A DNA stretch of 64,000 nucleotides from Polytrichum commune (Eukaryota > Streptophyta > Polytrichopsida > Polytrichales > Polytrichaceae), in assembly GCA_950295325.1 (NCBI GenBank), contig OX485806.1:23062001-23126000 (forward strand), read 5' to 3'. This document shows, one piece after another, positions 58,986 to 64,000 of the stretch (its first letter is position 1; each line of letters begins with the position of its first letter). The notes below the pieces were generated by a model. It was not told the origin of the DNA and did no database searches. It saw only the letters and a program-made list of their open reading frames with translations. Both the position numbers and the translations under genes were made by a program.

Positions 58986-59570
58986 ACTTATACCTTAATT
59001 CTAGGTCTCGTATTGACAAAGAACTAGAAGGCAACAACCCGTGATCTTTGTAGTGGCCTACTATGAATAAAAAAATGCAATCGGTGCTAGTAAGTTGGCA
59101 ATCACTTGGTGCCATCCAAGATGTAAATCTCAATTTGAAAGAATCACTAATTGCTTGCAACACGGTTGGTATGATAATAACTTTGCTTAGCACACATCCA
59201 CATTAGCCCTTGTAGATCTATATGTTCCAAATAGGACTCCTAATAGATCAAATGGATATATGTCTTAAATAAGTGATATAGCGGCTTCCTTTTTCTTTCT
59301 TTAAATCACGGATAGCAATCGAAATGGTCTATCACTTCCAAAAGCTTGATAATACAAATCCATCAATGGTTGTCCACTATGTCTCAAGAAGTATTCAAAT
59401 TCTCACAATAGAAATACACGTCTACCTTAGACCATAGCAAGGATACCGGTGCCTTTTCGGGCTTAGAAAGCTCCAAAATTTTCTTCAAAACCTAGTCAAA
59501 GGTGGAACAGTGTTTTTGCAAGTGTCAAAGTTACAGAGAGAGAAGAGGCACCCGTTGTGTCACTCAAGAG
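58986..59570. other. Non-coding stretch
   Basis: No supported gene or repeat. Confidence 0.3.
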
Positions 59571-59575
59571 CCTAA

Positions 59576-60191
59576 GGGCCCCCTTACACCATGGACCATG
59601 AAGTCGGACCATGGAAGATGGCCTTTTTCCATGGTCCGCCTTCATGGTCCAACTTCCATGGTCTGATTTCTGAAACAAATCAAATTACAAAGCCTTTGGG
59701 TCCCTCATTGGGTGTAAATCGAGTGTGGACCAAGAAGAATGACCGTGCACCAAAAAGTGAACGTGCTAATTTTTTTAACATATGCCCAAAAAGGGCAGTT
59801 TTTTTTTAAATAAAATAAAATAAATAAAGAATTCAAGTTTGACCATCTTCTTGTCTTCTCTTGTCTTCATCTTCTCTTCCCCCAAAAAAATTTCATTAAA
59901 AATTTAATTATAACAACAATCTCTGCTATGGGCCTTGCCTTTTTTTTCTTTTTAATTTTTTTTTTACTAGAGCACCTCTTTTGCCTCTCCCACCGCAAAA
60001 TGCGTTGGACCATGTTAGTGGAAAATGGAGGCCTTAAAATATGTCTTTTGGGGACCTTGAACTCCATGGTCACTTTGACATTTGTTCCTTGTTGTAAACT
60101 GAAGTGGTCCCAAGACGAATTCAATATATAACCAATCACAAATCTTACATGGCCTTGGGACGACTTCATGGTCCATGGTGTAAACAACCCC
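59576..60191. mobile_element. Harbinger-like MITE family H2, copy 2, 616 bp
   Basis: The left end is 'ccccttacaccatggaccat'. The right end, read as complement, is GGGGTTGTTTACACCATGGA. It is preceded by TAA (59573-59575) and followed by GAA, one base off a TAA duplication. The body matches 32134-32716 inverted. 'ccatggtcc' words are reiterated near the left end. Confidence 0.6.
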
Positions 60192-60745
60192 GAAGTGGTC
60201 AATACATCATCGGTGCACCGTTTATGACAAGTAGTGTCACATACACGATTTGCAAAGGGCCTAAACTAGATGCCTAGACGTCTCAAAGTGTCACGTCCAC
60301 GAATTGCCAATATGAAACTATTTGTCAATCTAGTTAGCTTTTTTAAAGTGAGAATTTATTTACATTATGACATTTAGTGTAGCACATTGGGATACTCCAG
60401 ATGATAGTTTCACGATTTAGTACGCGAGGGGAAAATATTATTGAGCATACTATTGGCAAGCGTCATGCATGTACTTTTTTCAGTATGCAAGAGGAAGATA
60501 CTCTCGAGCATACTAATGTCAAGTGTGATTTGTTTCCACTTTTAGTCAACTTGTAGACCATTGTGTAACATGAGCATACACCTCAAAACATGATTGAGCA
60601 TACTCATACCAAGATATTATTAGTAAGCACAAATGAACTCCAAGTGTCATGAGTTGACACTGATGACGAAGTTGTTGGTCATTAGTGTAACCCAACATAC
60701 GCCTCAACCTAGGGTAAGTGACACTAACTATGCATGTGACACTAC

Positions 60746-61243
60746 GGGCCACTTCACACACGAGCCAAGAGCCATGACCATGAAATTGTGAGAGCCCAAA
60801 AGAAAGTGTCCAAAGGCCGTCCCAACACACGTCCAAAATCTTGTAGTGTGGTCACGGATCCTCAAGTGTAGTGTGAAGCCATATGTGAGTGGCCCTCAAT
60901 CAAATGCTATTTCAATGAATTTATATCCATGCAGGTCCTCACACATGATAAAATAGAATAAACCAACGGTTGTGAGCATTCGGAGTGTCATGGTCTCCCG
61001 GTTTTTGTGTTAAACCTACCTTCAAAAGGTGATTTTTGAGAATAGTTCAAGTGACCACGACACACGATCCATTCGATGCCATGTAGGAATCCATGTAGAC
61101 TTCACATCTATCTCGCATTCACATACTCCGTTGGTCCCTCAAGCGTAGTGTGAAGTAGCGAACTTGGACCGGCTCCGCCTTTTCCACCAACGAGAGTGCT
61201 TGAAGTGTAATGGTCACGGGCTCTCAGTCTCGTGTGTGAAGTC
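60746..61243. mobile_element. MITE derived from the 18146-21147 Harbinger family
   Basis: The left end GGGCCACTTCACACACGAG and the following ~120 bp match the first part of the Harbinger element. The right ~110 bp ('agtgtgaagt.gcgaacttgg' to 'cgtgtgtgaag') match its last part. The coding middle is absent. The right terminus is eroded, so no target duplication is visible. Confidence 0.65.
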
Positions 61244-61538
61244 TAATAGGTCTAGTTCTATCAACTGAACTCCTTCATTCAAATAATAAATCTCGAATAA
61301 TAACCTGTCATTTCAATCCGGGTAAGAGTCACGGGTGCTGGCCCCTCCTCAGAGGCCCTCATTGCTCGTGACTGCCCCCCTTGGGTAGATATTTGGAGCT
61401 TTGATTTGAAGCCATCAGTCATGCTCAAAAATCAAGTCTCATGAACCTCAAGTACTATCAACCCAATAATATAACATCGAACCATCTATCTATCTAAATG
61501 AATAAACAAATGAATGAATAACCAATGTCGGGTCGGTG

Positions 61539-61585
61539 CAACAGGCTCAAATTCACGTCGTAGGGTGGTGAATTTGAGCCTGTTG
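61539..61585. repeat. Perfect 18-bp hairpin
   Basis: CAACAGGCTCAAATTCAC (61539-61556) is followed after 11 nt by its exact complement (61568-61585). The flanking 'ggtgcaacagg' and 'cctgttggtgca' words suggest that it sits in a short duplicated context. Confidence 0.85.
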
Positions 61586-61654
61586 GTGCAGGGTGGGGTT
61601 TACTGTCCACCTTGCAGTGGGTGGGCTGGCTCTTGGCTTTCTATCTACCTAGCT

Positions 61655-61771
61655 AGTTTTTTTTTTGTCAAGTAGAGAGAAGATTTCACAGCAGGAATCG
61701 AACCGCCCACCACTCCATTCGGAAATGGGTACCTTTCTACTATCACCCGGTTATTTAGGCTCATCTCAACC

Positions 61772-61775
<4 letters not shown>
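61655..61775 (-). mobile_element. SINE family 2 head, second copy
   Basis: The minus-strand B box GGTTCGATTCC (61694-61704) matches the consensus exactly. An A-box-like 'gtgatagtagaaagg' is upstream, and a poly-A end lies on the minus strand at about 61657-61667. It has the same word order as 15551-15690. Confidence 0.5.

Positions 61776-61815
<40 letters not shown>
61773..61815. repeat. (TATC)n microsatellite
   Basis: About ten TATC units adjoin the SINE family 2 fragment. Confidence 0.9.
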
Positions 61816-61819
61816 GCAT

Positions 61820-64000
61820 GCAGAGGTGCATACTAACACATTGTTATGTTGTTTGGTGGCAAATGCCACCTTTTAATCCATATATATCCATGTTTATCCA
61901 AAATGTTGGAAATAAAATAACACTTCTTTCATGTTGCAATGGTCACGAGCAATTGTGATTTGGGTGACGACTTCATTGCACATGTGGGTTTTTAAAGCTT
62001 ACATCCGATCATTGGCGGTTGCTAGGTTTTGCTAGCAAAGTGTTATTTTCCTTGCCATAGCGGGTAGCGTGATAATTGCATGCGACGATGTTTGAGGAAA
62101 CTCTAATGAGTGAGCATGAGTAAGACTGAACATGACCTTGTGCAAGGAAAATGCTAGAATGATTGAATGACTAACGGTTCAAGACATGAACCTCCACATT
62201 TAGAAAATTTACAAAGTTGTGATTTATGCCATTACCTTGCAACATGTTCCATTCTATCATACATGTAAGCGATTGTGTGTAAAGAAACAACATAACATTA
62301 GTGGAAATGTGGTCCATGATCACGTGGGTTCAAAAGAAATTCCAAACTATCCCCGTATCATATGAAGAATATCCTCCGGTTCCACCACATTTAGTATCGA
62401 AAATGGTGCTTTGGAGCAATCCACAATGCCAATTGCATATTAACAATGCATTTTGACCGTACCATGTATGTGACCAATGGAAGAGGCCCCATCAACTCCA
62501 TTAGTGAGGCATTAGGGTTGAGTGGTTGACAACTTACAATCTCTCAACCCATGAGCCTAACTAGGTTAGTTGGCCCCTTAGTTTTACATGTTCACTTTAT
62601 ATAACAATATACATGCAACGTGTGGTGCTCTCCTTCTCATAAAAGCATTCTACCATATGAGATTGGTGGTGAAAGGAGGGGACAACCTTCACTAGGTGCA
62701 AGCATGGTAAAGTGGACCCAAAAAGTGCTATGGTGTACTAAAACCATAATTTGGCCTAAAAGTAGTAGCAAAGCGTTATTTAGATTGGATTTCTTTGAAT
62801 TATGACCTCTATTGTTGTGTTAAATACTCAAATGTAGAATATTAAGTTGAGATCTTCAATACTTAGTGTCAAAAGTGATGCTCCAAAAGCAAATGGTTGA
62901 GTCTGGTTTTGGATGTAGATTTCATGACCTTGACTATTTTGAGGTTGGTTTTTTTTTAATATTCCTTGAATTCTTTGTCTACTTGAGGGCATCATTGCAA
63001 AACTTTGTAGAAAACCACCAATTTAATGTAATTTGATCATATTTCTAACAAATTTTAGATAGCCACTTGCTCAATATCACCTAGCTACTTGCACCGTTTT
63101 CTAAAATATGCAGACTTTTCTTGGAATTTTGTTTTTCATCATAAACTGCTTGGCTTTGTAAATCGGTATGTTTCTAAAAATGTTTATGATTCTTTTTCCT
63201 TCGCAAAATTCAAAGTTAATATATAAAATTGAATCGCCTTCACTTAACACTAGGCAGGGATCAGGAGCTCTTCACTTTACTATGCTTGCACCCCAATGAA
63301 GATGAGTGAAATAACCCGAACAAAACACCACACCAACGGATTGAGTTCTAACGCCTCAAAGCTAAGAATTTGGAAAAGATACAATCGAACAATTTGGGGG
63401 GGGGAGGGAGAAAATTTGAATGGGAGCAAAGGCCATGCAATGCGAGCAAGAAGTCTAGAAAATGGGAAGCACGACCCCTTGGTATTATTTTCCGTGAATC
63501 CAACTCTTCATGTCTTGAACTTGTAAAATCGACCACAAATTCATTACAACATTTAGTTAATTGATTTAATGAGGGGTGGAATGTTTTTAATCAGCAGGCC
63601 TATTGAGGCCCTAGAAGTTCATATCCACATGTTTTGTGGCCAATCCAACTAGCGGCTTGTAACTAGTGGCCAAATTCTACCCATTCATTTCCTCCATTTG
63701 TGAGGTGAACATACAATAAGAGTGGGCTCAAAGTAGGGTCCAAGACCCAAAATACTATGATATTGAGTAATCCTATGGGTCGAACAAACCCAAGTAAATT
63801 AAACTACAACCTATCAAAGTGGTGTTCTAAAACTGCAAGTTCCACCAATATAGATGTGGCATTTAAACGACATGAACATCTGACGTACATAAAATGACCG
63901 TAACAACATCAAAACTTGTCATTTTAGTCATTTTGTGTTAGCTAGCCATGATGTATCTACCACTTATGCATTTGTGTTTGGTGGACCTGAATTCTAATGG
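61820..64000. other. Non-coding stretch
   Basis: No gene, terminal repeat or tandem array was recognised to the end of the window. The short frames at 62620-62805 and 63296-63564 have no domain. Confidence 0.3.

Overview
The window is nuclear DNA of a land plant with a large, repeat-rich genome. The only conventional host gene is the 3' end of the exocyst subunit gene SEC8, with plant-type GT-AG introns. The rest is mostly transposon debris and tandem or dispersed repeats. I cannot name the species. A seed-free plant (fern, lycophyte or moss-like) is possible from the feel of the SEC8 sequence and the many long G/C homopolymers, but that is only an impression.

Layout. 1-3.4 kb: last eight coding exons of SEC8 (+). 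3.4-6 kb: 3' flank and copies of dispersed repeat A. 6.2-7.7 kb: a repeat that recurs inverted at 24.5 kb, a three-unit tandem array, and G-rich microsatellites on opposite strands. 7.9-10.7 kb: degenerate ~300-bp repeats holding a hAT-like element with an 8-bp target duplication and a Mutator-like foldback element with a 10-bp duplication. 11.7-17.5 kb: a long-TIR element, mariner-like elements, two SINE families and a small foldback. 18.1-21.1 kb: a 3.0-kb PIF/Harbinger element with a dead transposase and a minus-strand companion ORF. 21.45-22.05 kb: an uninterrupted 199-aa minus-strand ORF that I do not recognise. 22.4-27.1 kb: repeat A copies, a Harbinger-type MITE, and two tandem arrays, one split by an insertion. 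28.3-28.9 kb: decayed Ty3/gypsy integrase tail and chromodomain (-). 30-46 kb: repeats, MITEs, and two SINE copies with clean target-site duplications. 49.9-53.5 kb: degenerate Ty3/gypsy pol (+), with a possible LTR to about 55.3 kb. 57-61.8 kb: tandem duplication, more MITEs, a Harbinger-derived MITE and a SINE fragment. 61.8-64 kb: nothing recognised.

The strongest result is not a new gene system. It is a nested record of transposition: several elements sit inside members of other repeat families, and uninterrupted relatives in the same window act as empty sites that define the insertion point. No intact autonomous element, CRISPR array, rRNA or complete tRNA gene was found. Repeat boundaries were read by eye; those not tied to a target duplication are approximate.
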